Below are positions 30,866 to 41,417 of a DNA stretch of 64,000 bases, piece after piece. The notes under the pieces were generated by a model. That model had not been told where the DNA came from. It searched no databases and worked only from the letters and a program-made list of their open reading frames with translations. The DNA comes from Bettongia penicillata ogilbyi (Eukaryota > Chordata > Mammalia > Diprotodontia > Potoroidae): assembly GCA_023548195.1 (NCBI GenBank), contig JAJHZJ010000496.1:9014644-9078643 (forward strand). Direction: 5' to 3'. Made by a program: the position numbers and the translations under genes. Numbering within the stretch: the first letter of the stretch is position 1; each line of letters starts with the position of its first letter.

Positions 30866-30960
30866 CCCCCAAGAGGCTTACTTTCAATATGTACAGAAGA
30901 AGATACAGCATGTACTCAGGTAATTATAATACAAAGTTAACATGAGTGGGGGACTCTCAC
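30866..30960 (-). mobile_element. L2 LINE, antisense (split copy, part 2)
   Basis: 'CTGCCCCCAAGAGGCTTACT' continues the antisense L2 (its 'CCCTGCCCTCAAGGAGCTTA' segment) exactly where the L3 ends. Confidence 0.65.
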
Positions 30961-31109
30961 CTTATTAAAGCTGGATTTCTTTCTGCCAAGTCAAATGTCT
31001 TTTAAAAGTCATCAAACCAAATAAACAATTAGATTTCAGATTCTCTGAACCTTTCAGACAAATGTTTGTCTATGAATGATGTGTCTTGTGTAGAAAAACA
31101 ATTACATTT

Positions 31110-31260
31110 AGCTAGCTAAATAAAGCATTTATTATATGCTTATGATGTACCAGGTGCTATGCCAAGTGCTGGTGACAGAAATCCAAGCCAGTAAGATCTC
31201 AAGAGATCTTGATCTTAACAAGCTTATGTTCTAACAGACAAAGACATCACAAGAAGTGAC
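31110..31260 (-). mobile_element. L2 LINE terminus, antisense
   Basis: 'AAGCATTTATTATATGCTTA', 'GTGCTATGCCAAGTGCTGGT' and 'AACAAGCTTATGTTCTAACA'. Confidence 0.75.
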
Positions 31261-31415
31261 TCTGGATGACTGGAAAGTGGTGAGGCATATTAGAGGGTGA
31301 TAAAGAGGATTTAAACAGGGATGATTCAGGAGGCCATATGACATGTGAGGAGAAGGAAGGAGGGTCAGAGGGAGTTAAGGAGAAAATAAAAGTATGGCTA
31401 TCGATGTGTGTATAT

Positions 31416-31418
31416 ACA

Positions 31419-31448
<30 letters not shown>
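31416..31448. repeat. (ATAC)n microsatellite
   Basis: Eight or so uninterrupted ATAC/CATA units. Confidence 0.9.
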
Positions 31449-31449
<1 letters not shown>

Positions 31450-31464
31450 TGAAAAAGTGTTTTC

Positions 31465-31625
31465 CTCATAACCACCTGCAAGGAATTTTATTCTTCTTTT
31501 ATGAGAAAATGGAAATTCAGAGTTTAAGTGACTTGTTGGTGATTATATAGCTGCTGTGAGATACAGAAGCAACATTTAAACTCAGGTCTTTCCTAACAGT
31601 AAACTTGGTTCTCTAGTATTCTGCA
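31465..31625 (-). mobile_element. MIR SINE, antisense
   Basis: 'GAGAAAATGGAAATTCAGAG', 'TTAAGTGACTTGTTGGTGAT', 'CATTTAAACTCAGGTCTTTC' and 'CTTGGTTCTCTAG'. Confidence 0.75.
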
Positions 31626-33029
31626 AATGACTTGGAAAAGCCAGTCTATTCTTTTGCCATTTTAAAAAGCAAGAATGCCTTCTTTGTATGAGCAGATCGT
31701 TCTTATAAAGATTTTATAGAACTGAAAAAGTTGGAAGTTAACATCTTGTCCATCACCTTTTACGAAATAATAATATCAATAATTTCCCCAGCCATTTGAT
31801 ATTTTTTTCCTCATATAAGTCTAGAATATTTTATCAATCTGTTGGTCTAATAACCCTATCAAAAGGAAATAAAGTTAATCTGCCATGACCTGTTCTCAGA
31901 AAACAAACCAAAATAACAAAAATTATCTCTTACTGTTTTCCAAATTGTGTTGAACCAACACATCATTTAGTAATTGTTTCCATCTATGATACATCCCAGC
32001 TATATGAATCTAGGCAAACCAGTTACCTTCTCATTGCCCCAAATCCTTCTCTAATATTATAATTTGCAGAGCAAGCCCTGAACTACATTAGCAGAGGCAT
32101 TTCCTTCCCAGGAATTCCCAACATCTATGAAATCACTAATCTGTGCCCAAAAGAACCCCAATCCAAGTAGGATGCTAGGTACTGGGGACTGGGACAAGTC
32201 TAATATAGACGTCTTCTTCATGTAAGTGGACTTACGTTTCTATTGTGCCACTTTCACTACTTTACGTAACCCAACATATTAAGGACTTAGAAATCCAAAT
32301 GTCAAGGTGCCATTGTCACAAATGATGAAAATAATTCACTACAGAAATGTGAGCTCTCCATTTTTGTCAATTTTTCGATCTTCCTTGTGCTTCACCTATG
32401 AATGTTCTTGTGTAGGTAGGGCTTAGCTGAGATTCATGCTAAGCTTTCTGTAGACTGTAGTAAGAAAGGGGCTCTTTCTCCCAGGCAGGTTTCTTTGCTC
32501 TCCCAATTCTTCATATCACAAACATTGGCGGCCAGTCAACTTAAATACAAGATCAATCACAGGCATTATTACACTCAATGTTAAAAAAAACCTAGCAGAT
32601 GTAGTCTTCAAACAGCATTTTCAACAAACATACAACTAAGTAGATGTAAGGCAAGGGCAGGACAGGGATCCTCTTTCCTCCTGCCAGCTTTTCCTTAGTA
32701 CTTTTGCTCCTTAAGTGAACACTTTTAAATCCCCTCTCATCACACAATTCTCTGTTTATTCATGCAGGGGTCACTTATCTGGGCTCTAAAAAAGGAAGCT
32801 TTCCAAACTTTTTCTGCCACCATCAATCATCCTTCTCTCCTCTCTTCTCACCTCTTTACAATCCGTCAAAATTCCATCTCCCAACCGACCCCATTCAAAG
32901 GCGCATGTCCTATTAATTTCCTCTTCTCTGGCTGTGAACTACAAGTCCCAGAGGACTTTACAGCCAGCCTACTCCTTACCCCAAATGAGAAGGTTGAACT
33001 AGATGACTTGTAATGTTCCTTCCAAACCA
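31626..33029. other. About 1.4 kb without gene; largely single-copy
   Basis: AT-rich. A short antisense L2-like terminus is possible near 32168-32190 ('GGATGCTAGGTACTGGGG'). The 83-codon ORF at 32762-33013 lacks recognisable features. Confidence 0.4.
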
Positions 33030-33200
33030 ACAAAACTGTGACCTAGGTTCTAGACCAACCTCTACTGCTTGCTTCCTGTGTAACCCTAGTCCAACTAAAT
33101 TCAGTTCTTTGGGTTTCAGTTTCTTCACCCATAAAATGAGAGGGTTGATTTAGGTGATCTCTAAAGTCATTTCCAGTTCCAAATCCATGATTTGATGAAA
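33030..33200 (+). mobile_element. MIR SINE
   Basis: 'CAGTTTCTTCACCCATAAAA', 'TGAGAGGGTTGATTTAGGTG' and 'CATTTCCAGTTCCAAATCCA'. Confidence 0.75.
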
Positions 33201-33499
33201 ATAATGATGAGGCCAAATTGTGTAGAAGAAATGTGGAATGAGGTAATGGTTGCATTAAAGGTTCTTCAAGGTTCTTCCTTGCTCTGCATCTCTGAATCAA
33301 TGACTCCAGGACTCTGTTCAGGAAGATTAATTAAATTCCATAACCTGCTTCCTTCAAATTCAAACCAAAGTCAAAACTCTGCAAAGGAGAAATCTGTCTC
33401 TTTCCCACTCTCCCTTCTCTCTTATTTTCCCATCTCAAGATAGGTTAATGAAAGAGAAAAATCTCAGGCATTTCTGCCGCTGATTTAATTTAGGAAGTT

Positions 33500-33620
33500 C
33501 AAGGCAGTGCCTTCTTTCATTTCTGTGCTTCAATTTTCTCATCTATAAAATGAGGAGACTGAACTAAGGTTTTGTCCATCTCTAAAACCAGGATGTATGT
33601 TACCATTAAATGATACTATT
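33500..33620 (+). mobile_element. MIR SINE CORE and tail
   Basis: 'CAATTTTCTCATCTATAAAA', 'TGAGGAGACTGAACTAAGG' and 'CATCTCTAAAACCAGGATG'. Confidence 0.65.
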
Positions 33621-34262
33621 GAGAAGGAAAGTTGAAATGTGAACCTTGTGGAACCCACCTGTTACTGAGTGCAAATGAGGAAACAGCAATTAAACCTCAC
33701 ACATGATCTGATCCAGGTTGAGACAAGAGAATCGTACCCTCATGGTAGATTTTGTAAGTCTGAGCAGAGCAGATTTGTGTAATTCAGAATTTTGAAAGGC
33801 AAATTTTACCTGAGTCTTTATTAAAATAAAATGACGGTAATTCAACTATATTCACAATACTTCGTATCTCCTTTAAACCAAAGTATAAGCAAAGTGAACT
33901 CCCAGGCACAACATTAATATCTTTGCTGCTGTCTCCTGTTGTCATCAAGGTTTGATTCCTGAAACCTTTGCTCTTTCTATTACCTCATCTCACTTGGGGA
34001 TTCTCTCTGGGCTTATTCAGAGATGGGACCTGTTTGACCTATGTGTAACTTACTTTTGGCTGCCTGCTGGCCAAGAAGTTAACTTATTATTTCTAACCAT
34101 CTCTCCTGTTGTCCTGAGTACTAACTAATCACGTGATTTTCTTCAGCCTAAAGAAACTGCTTTAAAGTGCTTTAGATCAAGGCTCTTTTGGGATGAACAT
34201 TTCAGAATTTTTGAACATTCACTGTGATCTCATGACCTCTAGCAATCTTCACCTATGAGAAA
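33621..34262. other. No gene or clear repeat seen
   Basis: Single-copy-looking. Confidence 0.35.
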
Positions 34263-34448
34263 GAGGTTGTTAACCTTTTGTGGATTATGGACCCCCTTTG
34301 CCAGTCTGGTGAAGCCTATGGATCCCTCTCTGAATCGTGCTTTTATATATACAAAACAAAATATGTAAGATTACCAAGGAAAGTAATTAAATTGAAATAT
34401 AGTTATCAACATTTTTTTTAAGTTTATGAGCCCATGTTAAGGACTCAT
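34263..34448. mobile_element. hAT-type MITE relic
   Basis: Starts 'GAGGTTGTTAACCTTTTGTG', continues 'GGACCCCCTTTGCCAGTCTG', 'GTGAAGCCTATGGATCC', 'TAAGATTACCAAGGAAAGTA', and ends 'GAGCCCATGTTAAGGACTC', complementary to the start. Same family as 25884-26071 and 41507-41705. Confidence 0.75.
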
Positions 34449-34674
34449 TAACTAAAGAGACTTTTGACTCCCCTTATTAACTCCCACAAATAATTGCTGC
34501 CAATATCAAATGCTGCTTTCTTAAAGAGGGGCAGGCTAGACTATTAAATACCTTTTGTGCCTATCTCAGTATTGTAAACGTTTAAAACCAAAATAGGATA
34601 TGGTTTAAAGAAACATTTGTAGAGATGTCTCCATGACCTCTCATAGTACCTTCCTGTTCTGTTCCATAGCGGTG

Positions 34675-34820
34675 TGTAGTAGAAAGAACACTGACCTAGA
34701 ATCAAAAAGTCTGGGTTCAAATCTTACCTCTGACACTTATGACTTCTGTGACATAGAACAAGTTTATTAATCTTCCTGGGACTTAGTTTCTCCATCAGCT
34801 AAATGAAAGGATTATAGTCC
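34675..34820 (+). mobile_element. MIR SINE, part 1 (split by hAT)
   Basis: 'TAGTAGAAAGAACACTGACC', 'GTCTGGGTTCAAATCTTACC' and 'GTTTCTCCATCAGCTAAATG' up to 'GGATTATAGTCC'. It resumes at 34942. Confidence 0.8.
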
Positions 34821-34941
34821 CAGGGTTGGGGAACCTGCAGGTCTGAGGCCACTTCATGTGAAATTTGGATTCAATCAAAGTACAGTACTTGAGGACTTAG
34901 AGGGCCACATGTTGCCTCAAGGGCATAGGTTCTCACTGTTG
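34821..34941. mobile_element. hAT MITE inserted in MIR SINE
   Basis: Begins 'CAGGGTTGGGGAACCTGCAG' and ends in the decayed complement 'GGTTCTCACTGTTG'. The interior 'GAGGACTTAGAGGGCCACAT' is shared with the element at 1143-1341, but about 80 bp of it is deleted here. Confidence 0.8.
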
Positions 34942-35000
34942 GGTTAGACTATATGGCTTCTGAAGTCTTTTCTAGTTCTAAATCTATGATCTCATGATGA
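34942..35000 (+). mobile_element. MIR SINE, part 2
   Basis: 'GGTTAGACTATATGGCTTCT' and 'TTTCTAGTTCTAAATCTATG' complete the tail begun at 34675. Confidence 0.75.
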
Positions 35001-35564
35001 TTATACAATATTTAAAAAATATTTTGCTGTCAAGGATAAAGAGTTTTTTTTTTGCTTCAGTGATTCAAATATCTGCCAGGTGTCTCCTGGTTCACGGCAA
35101 AAATGAGCCCTCTCCTTTTATTCTGCAGCTTAGCCAGAGACTCTCTGTTATGTGTTCTGGGCAGCCTCTAGAGCACCCCAACACTCAATAAATATTAGAT
35201 GATGATGAATATGATGATAAAAAGCCTTATGCATTCCCAGTGGAGAGAAGACTGAATAGATAGATACACGAAGGAGGCCCCATCAAGATATAATGAAATT
35301 AGCCATTGCTGCACAGCTGGTTACTCCAATTTGAACTTTCTAGTTAAGATACTGAAGACAGAACATTATGTTGTCCAAAAAATATAATGAAAATCTATTT
35401 CCAGTGAGGCTTGGGGCAAATGTAGCTCAGCATTTCTAGCTCATAAATCTGGAGCTAGCTGTTGGTTTTTTTTTTTTCAGGAAGGTCTGTGTGTTGGTCA
35501 TGGGAATGAGACTTGGAATCTCTGGTTTACTGCCATGACCTGCCATATTACTTGAGTTGCTCAA
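35001..35564. other. No gene or clear repeat seen
   Basis: T-runs near 35044-35052 and 35467-35478. Otherwise single-copy-looking. Confidence 0.35.
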
Positions 35565-35745
35565 ATCAATCCACATCAAGTCAGCAAGTAATTATTAAAT
35601 ACCTACTATGTGCTAGCCATTGTGCTAAGCACCGGGGTTATAAAGAAAGGGGAAAAATGTTCTTGCTGTCAAGACACTCACAGTCTAGTGGGGGAGATAT
35701 GTGCAAACAATGAGTTACACTCAAGATACAGACAGGAATAATTGG
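35565..35745 (-). mobile_element. L2 LINE 3' end, antisense
   Basis: 'ATACCTACTATGTGCTAGCC', 'ATTGTGCTAAGCACCGGGGT', 'CACTCACAGTCTAGTGGGGG' and 'AGATATGTGCAAACAATG': well-preserved antisense L2 terminus. Confidence 0.85.
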
Positions 35746-36421
35746 AGGAAGAGAGTAGGCGCACTCTCCTGTGGGTAATTATGTAGCACCTCCAAAAATT
35801 CTAAGTGAATTGTTTTATTAACTTGAAAACTGAAAAGAAAGTGGTCATTATTCCAAGAGGTCACGCTATCCCCAGAAACCTATCCAATCTCCTTGACTTA
35901 CAGTACCAACTTCAGGAAGGCTCTGGCAGGGGCTGATCAATATTTTTCTTCCATATCAGTCATCTCCTCCATATAACCCATCTATTTGAACTAGGGGTGC
36001 GCTAGAACCAGACGAAACCAATTTGATAACCAATTGTTGATGGTTAAATTCTCAGGGGGAGTATTCACAACTCAGAAATCTGCAAATGCAGTAAATTAAG
36101 GCTTGATTGTCTAGACTTAAGAGGTAGTGCAGAAAATGGTAATAGCTCAGACAAAACTTGAAATTGTGTCCTGCACACATATTTTTGGAAAGTCAGTTAT
36201 TAAATACTCGCATACCATTGGACTTTGAACAGAACACCATCTCTGAGCAAGAATCACAGGATTGTGATATACTCACAGGATATACTAATACTCAATAATG
36301 ATCTCTCTTGCTGTTCCCCAAAGCTTTGTTTCCCAGAGCACTCTTAAGCTTTCAATAGTCGGTAGTTATTTCATCAAAGGAACTAGGAGGATACCCTCTT
36401 CTTGTATAGGCTAATATAAAT
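35746..36421. other. No gene; possible DNA-transposon trace near 36000-36110
   Basis: 'AACCAATTTGATAACCAATT..GTTGATGGTTAAATTCTCAG' has the look of a dispersed element I half recognise but cannot assign. Confidence 0.3.
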
Positions 36422-36545
36422 AATGGCTAATATGTACATATGTGTATATATGTCTATATATAGATATAGCCATGTAGACATACATATGTCTCTCTGTGTG
36501 TGTCTACACATACACACACATGATATTATAAACAGCTATAATATA
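36422..36545. repeat. Alternating TA/TG/CA tract
   Basis: ATGTGTATATATG, TCTATATATAGATATAG and ACACACACATG words. Mostly alternating purine-pyrimidine. Confidence 0.75.
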
Positions 36546-36857
36546 TGCTACATTCCATGTCAGTTTGCTTTCTCTCTTTGCAGTGGTTGGACAGTGTATT
36601 CCTAGATATCATGAATGCTTTCTGCTTGGTCTAGAGGTTTTTTTGGGGAGCACCCTTCCTTGTATTCCAGATCCCCTTCAATCCTTCCTTACTTTTCTCT
36701 GAGCAGCTAAATTGGATTATTCACATTATTAGGGATTGTTTCCCGTAACATCAGTATGAGGGGAGGAGGAGGGAGCTGTCAACCTCCTGGCATTGCTCGT
36801 GTGGAAGGGAGAGAAATATTTGCAATATATGCCATATTTTAAATACTAATATAGTAT

Positions 36858-37060
36858 CCTAGTGATGCAATATGGCTATGAATTATGGAGCCCACAATCC
36901 CCAGAAAATTAAAGTTGTAGGTTATCCAAAGGGCAATGGAATGATGAATGGTGGTCACGTATTACCAAAAATGACTTATGCACAAGAAATATGAAAGATG
37001 TAAGAAAGGAAATGTGTCATCAGAAAAGGAAGTGACCCAGCTACAAGGAGGGAACAAAGT
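36858..37060 (+). pseudogene. RTE-type LINE ORF2 C-terminal remnant
   Basis: Translation across two frames yields 'YGYELWSPQSPEN', then 'VIQRAME' followed by stops, then 'KKYERCKK'. This matches the order YGxExW...TQRAMExxM...Kxx of the C-terminal part of RTE-clade reverse transcriptases (MamRTE-like). Stops and a frameshift show it is dead. A related remnant is at 60705-60935. Confidence 0.6.
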
Positions 37061-37544
37061 ATAATACTTGGGCAATGCCCATACTCCATTAGTATCTCAG
37101 AAATTTAAAATCCATTTTTATTGTGACAGATCTGTGTTGTCTGGGATGTGCTTATTTTGGCTCTCCCAGAAAGCTTTGGAGAGGTATAGGAGTTTGTGGG
37201 GCCTGAGTAATTTTTCCAGGGTCCATGGGACACATATAAATAACACTAGGTAAGTGGAACATTTTATGTTAAGGTCAGAAGCAAAGACATAAAAACATGG
37301 TAGTCATAGAGTTTCAGGAGCCTTGTCCTGCCTTGAGACCTGCCTGCAAAGAAGCTTCCCATGCCCACAGTAGGGAAGCCATAAGGCATGGACATCAGAA
37401 TGAGCAAGGTTCTGTTTAGCTAAGCTGAGAAGGAACAGTACAGGGGGTGAGAAAGTCAGGGATTGGGGATCTTGTCCCGCTTAGAGCAATGAGCAAGAAT
37501 CCAGCACCAGACAGAAAGGACCATCTTCAACATATATTCCCCCC
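37061..37544. other. No gene or clear repeat seen
   Basis: Single-copy-looking; 37300-37480 has higher GC and a CTGCCTTGAGACCTGCCTGC word. Confidence 0.35.
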
Positions 37545-37960
37545 ATTTCACTGACCAACATTACTTTCTCTCTGAACTATTGCAGTTGCCTCTAGGTTTT
37601 ATCTTTGCCTCCAGACTCTCTCCTTTTTAAATAATTTTCCATACAGTTTTCCAGTTTTCCAAGTAATTTTCCTAAAGTAGAGACCTGATCACACTCCCTC
37701 CTCACCCAAAAACAAAGTATAGTGACTCTCTGTTACCTTGAGGTTATCTTTACAAACCCATCCCATTCCTTCTTCACTAGCCTTCTTATATATCATTTAC
37801 TTCCACCCCCCCATTTGTTTAGATTCCACCATGTTGGATATTTCCTGCTCTATCCAAGATTTAACATAGACTTTCCTATACCTGGAATATATTTTCCCCT
37901 CACCTCTATCACTTGGTGCTGTGAGCTTCCAACAAAGCTCACCTCAAATACTACCTTCCA
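37545..37960 (+). mobile_element. L2 LINE 3' region, part 1 of a multiply interrupted copy
   Basis: 'ATTGCAGTTGCCTCTAGGTT', 'CTAGCCTTCTTATATATCAT', 'CCTATACCTGGAATATATTT' and 'GCTCACCTCAAATACTACCT' follow the sense L2 order. The element continues, with interruptions, to 39175. Confidence 0.75.
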
Positions 37961-38155
37961 TATTGGAATAAGCATTTATAGATCAATTTGCATCTTATTT
38001 TCTTTGATCCCCATGACAACCCTAAATAAGGAAACCAAGTCACAGAGGGTTAAGTGACTTGCTCAGAGTCACACAGCTAGTAAATGTCTGAGGCAAGATT
38101 GAGCTCAAATTTTCCTAACTTTAAATCCAACTCTATCCATGCAGTTTCCCCATCC
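37961..38155 (-). mobile_element. MIR SINE inserted in L2, antisense
   Basis: 'GATCCCCATGACAACCCTAA', 'GGTTAAGTGACTTGCTCAGA', 'GTCACACAGCTAGTAAATGT' and 'TTGAGCTCAAATTTTCCTAA'. Confidence 0.8.
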
Positions 38156-38265
38156 TGTTCCCTTCAGCTGCTGGTTCCCTCCTTCCTAGAACCACCTTGT
38201 ATTCATTTTATATACTATAACACATACATATATGTATATGAAATTCATTTTGTGTTCATATATAT
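38156..38265 (+). mobile_element. L2 LINE, part 2
   Basis: 'CCACCTTGTATTCATTTTAT' matches the L2 'TTGTATTTATTT' segment, which lies downstream of part 1 in the family. Confidence 0.55.
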
Positions 38266-38504
38266 GGGTAACTAGATGGTGCAAGGAATAAAATACCAGG
38301 CCTGAAGTCAGGAAGACTCATAGTTCTGAATTCAAATCTGTCCTTAGACGCTTAGTAGTTGTGTAACCATGGGCAAATCATTTAACTCTGTTTGCCTCAT
38401 CTGTAAAATGAGTTGGGGAAGAAAATGGTACGCAGTATCTTTACCAAGAAAACCCCAAAAAGGTCATGAAGAATTGGACATAACTGAAATGACCCAATGA
38501 CAAA
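38266..38504 (+). mobile_element. SINE with RTE-like tail, perfect 11-bp target duplication
   Basis: 'GGGTAACTAGATGGTGCAAG' head, 'CTGAAGTCAGGAAGACTCAT', 'TTGCCTCATCTGTAAAATGA', 'AAGAAAACCCCAAAAAGGTC' and 'TTGGACATAACTGAAATGAC'. TTCATATATAT occurs at 38255-38265 and again at 38505-38515, an exact target-site duplication. Confidence 0.95.
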
Positions 38505-38515
38505 TTCATATATAT

Positions 38516-39060
38516 AGTGGATGATAATGATTTTGTATACTATATATAGCATACAAAATGAATACACACATTTACAGCCTTTGCTCAGAGATCATTTTAT
38601 ATACAATATATGACTATATATGATACATAATTTATATTTTATTATTTATATATAATATACAAAATAACCTATAATTAAAGGCAGTATACACATATGTATA
38701 AACATATGCATGCATATGTATATCCTTAGACATGTACACACATAAAAACGCAATATGCAAATAGATTTACATATTAACAAGCATATACACATGCATCTAC
38801 AGATATGGATGCATGCTTTAATTCAGCTTTGATGTCACCTTCAATTTGTCTTGCATACATGCATGCTCTATATATGCATATATGCTGCATAAACAATGCA
38901 CATGTATGTATACATAAGTATATATATCTAGGTTTATATATACACTTGTGTACATGTAAGTATAAACATGCCTATTCCTATATGTATGCATATTTGTTAA
39001 CATACAAGTATATGTATGCATATGTATATACTTATACGTATGTATATATGTACATATACT
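38516..39060. repeat. 0.5-kb alternating TA/CA/TG tract within L2
   Basis: Long runs of ATATGTATAC, TATATACA and GCATGCATATGT with many short perfect palindromes. Two overlapping ORFs on opposite strands (38805-39071 and 38818-39069) rich in Tyr, Met, His and Ile are by-products of the alternation. Confidence 0.85.
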
Positions 39061-39175
39061 TCTCTGCATAATTAAAATGTAAACTCCTTGTTGAAAGAGA
39101 CAGTTTCACTGTTGTTTTATGTCCTAGCACTTAGTAGCATACAGTAAGAGCTTAATACATACTGGCAGACTGACT
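39061..39175 (+). mobile_element. L2 LINE, part 3 (terminus)
   Basis: 'AAAATGTAAACTCCTTGTTG', 'GTCCTAGCACTTAGTAGCAT' and 'AGAGCTTAATACATACTGG' are the L2 end, completing the copy begun at 37545. Confidence 0.75.
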
Positions 39176-40208
39176 ACCTCTGTCAAACAGCTAGCTAGTG
39201 ACAGCAGCTGGAACAGCAGCCTTCCTTGTAGCAGCTGGATGTGGTGGGATCAAAATCAGATGTGGAGGCTTGGGTTCAAGCCTGGGCTTTGCCACTTGAG
39301 CTGAGTGGCTTTTGGAGGGTGGGCTCACCTCTGTGGACCTCAGTTATCTGGATGGCTCCAGTACTTCCATTTAAGTTAAAGCCATAAGCCAAATCAGGTC
39401 CGGTTCTCTCACATACCCAGCTCCTATTAAAGGAACTGGATCAAGGAGTTGGGGAGAGGGGAGGTTTAGGAGCCTTCTTGAATATTGCAGCTAAATCATG
39501 ACTTCCTTCAACGTGCCAACCACATCAGCTTGTAAATTAGCCCATGCTTCGCTCCCCTGCATCAGAGGAGGCAGCCGCCAGGAGAGAAAGGCTCTCTGGG
39601 AAAGGTTGTCTTACAAAACCAGGCCATGGAGAAAAAAATCTATTTATTCACTTTTTAAAATTGCACCATTTGTGAGAGCTGCCCGAGGGTTTGGGTGACA
39701 AGGCAGTCTATTTTTGTCAGATTGTCCTGGTTTCTTTTTTTCCTTTTCTCTTTTTTTTAAAATTTTTTTTTTTCTCAGTGTCCTGAGATATCCTTCTGAG
39801 TGGCCAAGTATCCCCTTTTAGAAATCATCTTGTCCATACTAGATCACATTAGGAATAAACATGGGAGAATACATAGAAATTAGAAAGTTATAGGTTTAGT
39901 AAAACCAAACCATCTTGCCCCTTCAGAGCTGATATCCTGGTAGATGGCCTGATGAACTCAGAGGGATAGGGTTGAGACCCCCTGGGTAAGGATTATGAAA
40001 TGCTGATAAATGGGACTGGAAAACTGAGAAAACAAGTAGCAATGTCTCTTCTCCAGGGTACAATCTAGTATCTAATGGCTCCTTTCACTACTACCGCTCT
40101 CTATCCCCCACTTTGTAGAAGTCACCAGAAACCTAGAAAGGGACAGATTGATTGTAAATGTTTGTCCAGTTTTAACCAGACTTAATCTGGGTTCAGTAAA
40201 CACCATTT
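39176..40208. other. About 1 kb single-copy DNA without gene
   Basis: A MIR-like trace lies near 39260-39370. The 39370-39720 part has no repeat signature and contains AT-rich words such as CTATTTATTCACTTTTTAAAA (MEF2/homeodomain-like) beside GC-rich words, making it a candidate conserved element. No ORF or splice evidence. Confidence 0.4.
39776..39867 (+). repeat. Unassigned duplicated segment, copy A
   Basis: By hand alignment, 75 of 87 aligned bases match 41418-41504, with one 5-base gap. The shared end is 'ACATTAGGAATAAACATG'. Confidence 0.8.
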
Positions 40209-40448
40209 AGGCAGCTAGGTGGCACAGTGGCTAGAGTAGCTGACCCTGGAATCAGGAAGACTTAAGTTCAAATTTGGCCTCAGACACCACATGTATGATC
40301 CTGGGCAAGTTACTTAACCCTGTTTGCCTCAGTTTGCTCATCTGTAAAATAAACTGGAGAAGGAAATGGCAAAGCACTGCAGTATTTCTGCCAAGAAAAC
40401 CCCAAATAAGGTTACAAAGAGTCAGAACTGACAAAAGACTGAAGGAGA
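40209..40448 (+). mobile_element. SINE with RTE-like tail
   Basis: 'GGCAGCTAGGTGGCACAGTG', 'CAAATTTGGCCTCAGACACC', 'GGAGAAGGAAATGGCAAAGC', 'AAGAAAACCCCAAATAAGGT' and 'AGAGTCAGAACTGACAAAAG'. The flanks AAACACCATTTA and AAGACACTATAC are a possible diverged target duplication. Confidence 0.9.
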
Positions 40449-40769
40449 AGACACTATACCTATTCTAAAGTCTTCTTTCTATCTCCCTCCCATACATAAC
40501 AATGATGGAATTTGGTTATTTTGGACACAAGTAGGGGAGAAATGCTTGTGCTTTCATTTATTGTGGCTTGTCTCCTGCCTAGGTGGAATTTGAGCTCAAT
40601 GAGACTTCCTATAACTCAGTTAAACTAGAGAGACTCTTATCTGGAAAATGGACAAAAACTAAATAGTCCCTTCCCTCAAGGCACTTCGCTTCCCAAATTG
40701 CTGTGTCTTTGTTTCCATGCTGCTGTTTATTTGTTAGAATTTATTGGAGGAATGCGAAAGACACAAAGC
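40449..40769. other. No gene or clear repeat seen
   Basis: Single-copy-looking. Confidence 0.35.
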
Positions 40770-41170
40770 GAAGAGATGGAAGAGTCCATGTGGTCTAACC
40801 CAGACCTGACTCCCTCTTCTCTTGTTACAGCATACCTGATGTAGGGCCATGCCTTTGCCTGTAGACCTCCAGTGAGAGGACCCTCTTAGTTCTTGACGTA
40901 GTTTATTCCACTTGGAGATGGTCTTAATCGTTGGAAAACTTTTCCTTGCATCAGTCAGAAATCTGTTTTTTTGCACTTCTTATCCATTAAACCTAGTTCT
41001 TCTCTTTGGAATAAGCAGAAAAAGTTGCATCCTTCTTCTAGAGAGCAGCCTTTTAAAACTTTAATTCAGCTTTTCTGTCCCCCTTAATTTTCCTTACTCT
41101 TTCGAGTGGATACAGATCTTCCATTCTCTAGATGGCTTTATTCCTTATCCTCAACTTGTAGACCCATCCC
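40770..41170 (-). mobile_element. L3/CR1 LINE, antisense (split copy, 3' part)
   Basis: 'GACCTCCAGTGAGAGGACCC', 'GTAGTTTATTCCACTTGGAG', 'CCTTGCATCAGTCAGAAATC' and 'TAAACCTAGTTCTTCTCTTT' are consecutive antisense L3 motifs. The collinear remainder starts at about 41716. Confidence 0.8.
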
Positions 41171-41417
41171 AAGAAAGGATGGGCTTGGGAAAGGAATCAT
41201 CCTTAAGACTGTCAGTCTCCTCTGCTGATCCCCCAGCTCCTCAAGTTCCTGCAGGTCCCATTCAGAGTGATGCCCAAGCCTGCTTCTGTCATGATTGGGA
41301 AGAGGGACCTGAGTTCATCCTAGGTAGAAGGAAGACCAAGGTCACTAGATCGATCACAGCAAAACTCCACCCTTTCCTTCCCTTAGCAGAGGGATTTTTA
41401 AGCTCTTATCTTTCTTT

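Noticed and set aside
38805..39071. 88- and 83-codon ORFs on opposite strands, rich in Tyr, Met and His
   Set aside because: Alternating TATG/CATA repeats rarely form stops in these frames; both strands are open for the same reason.
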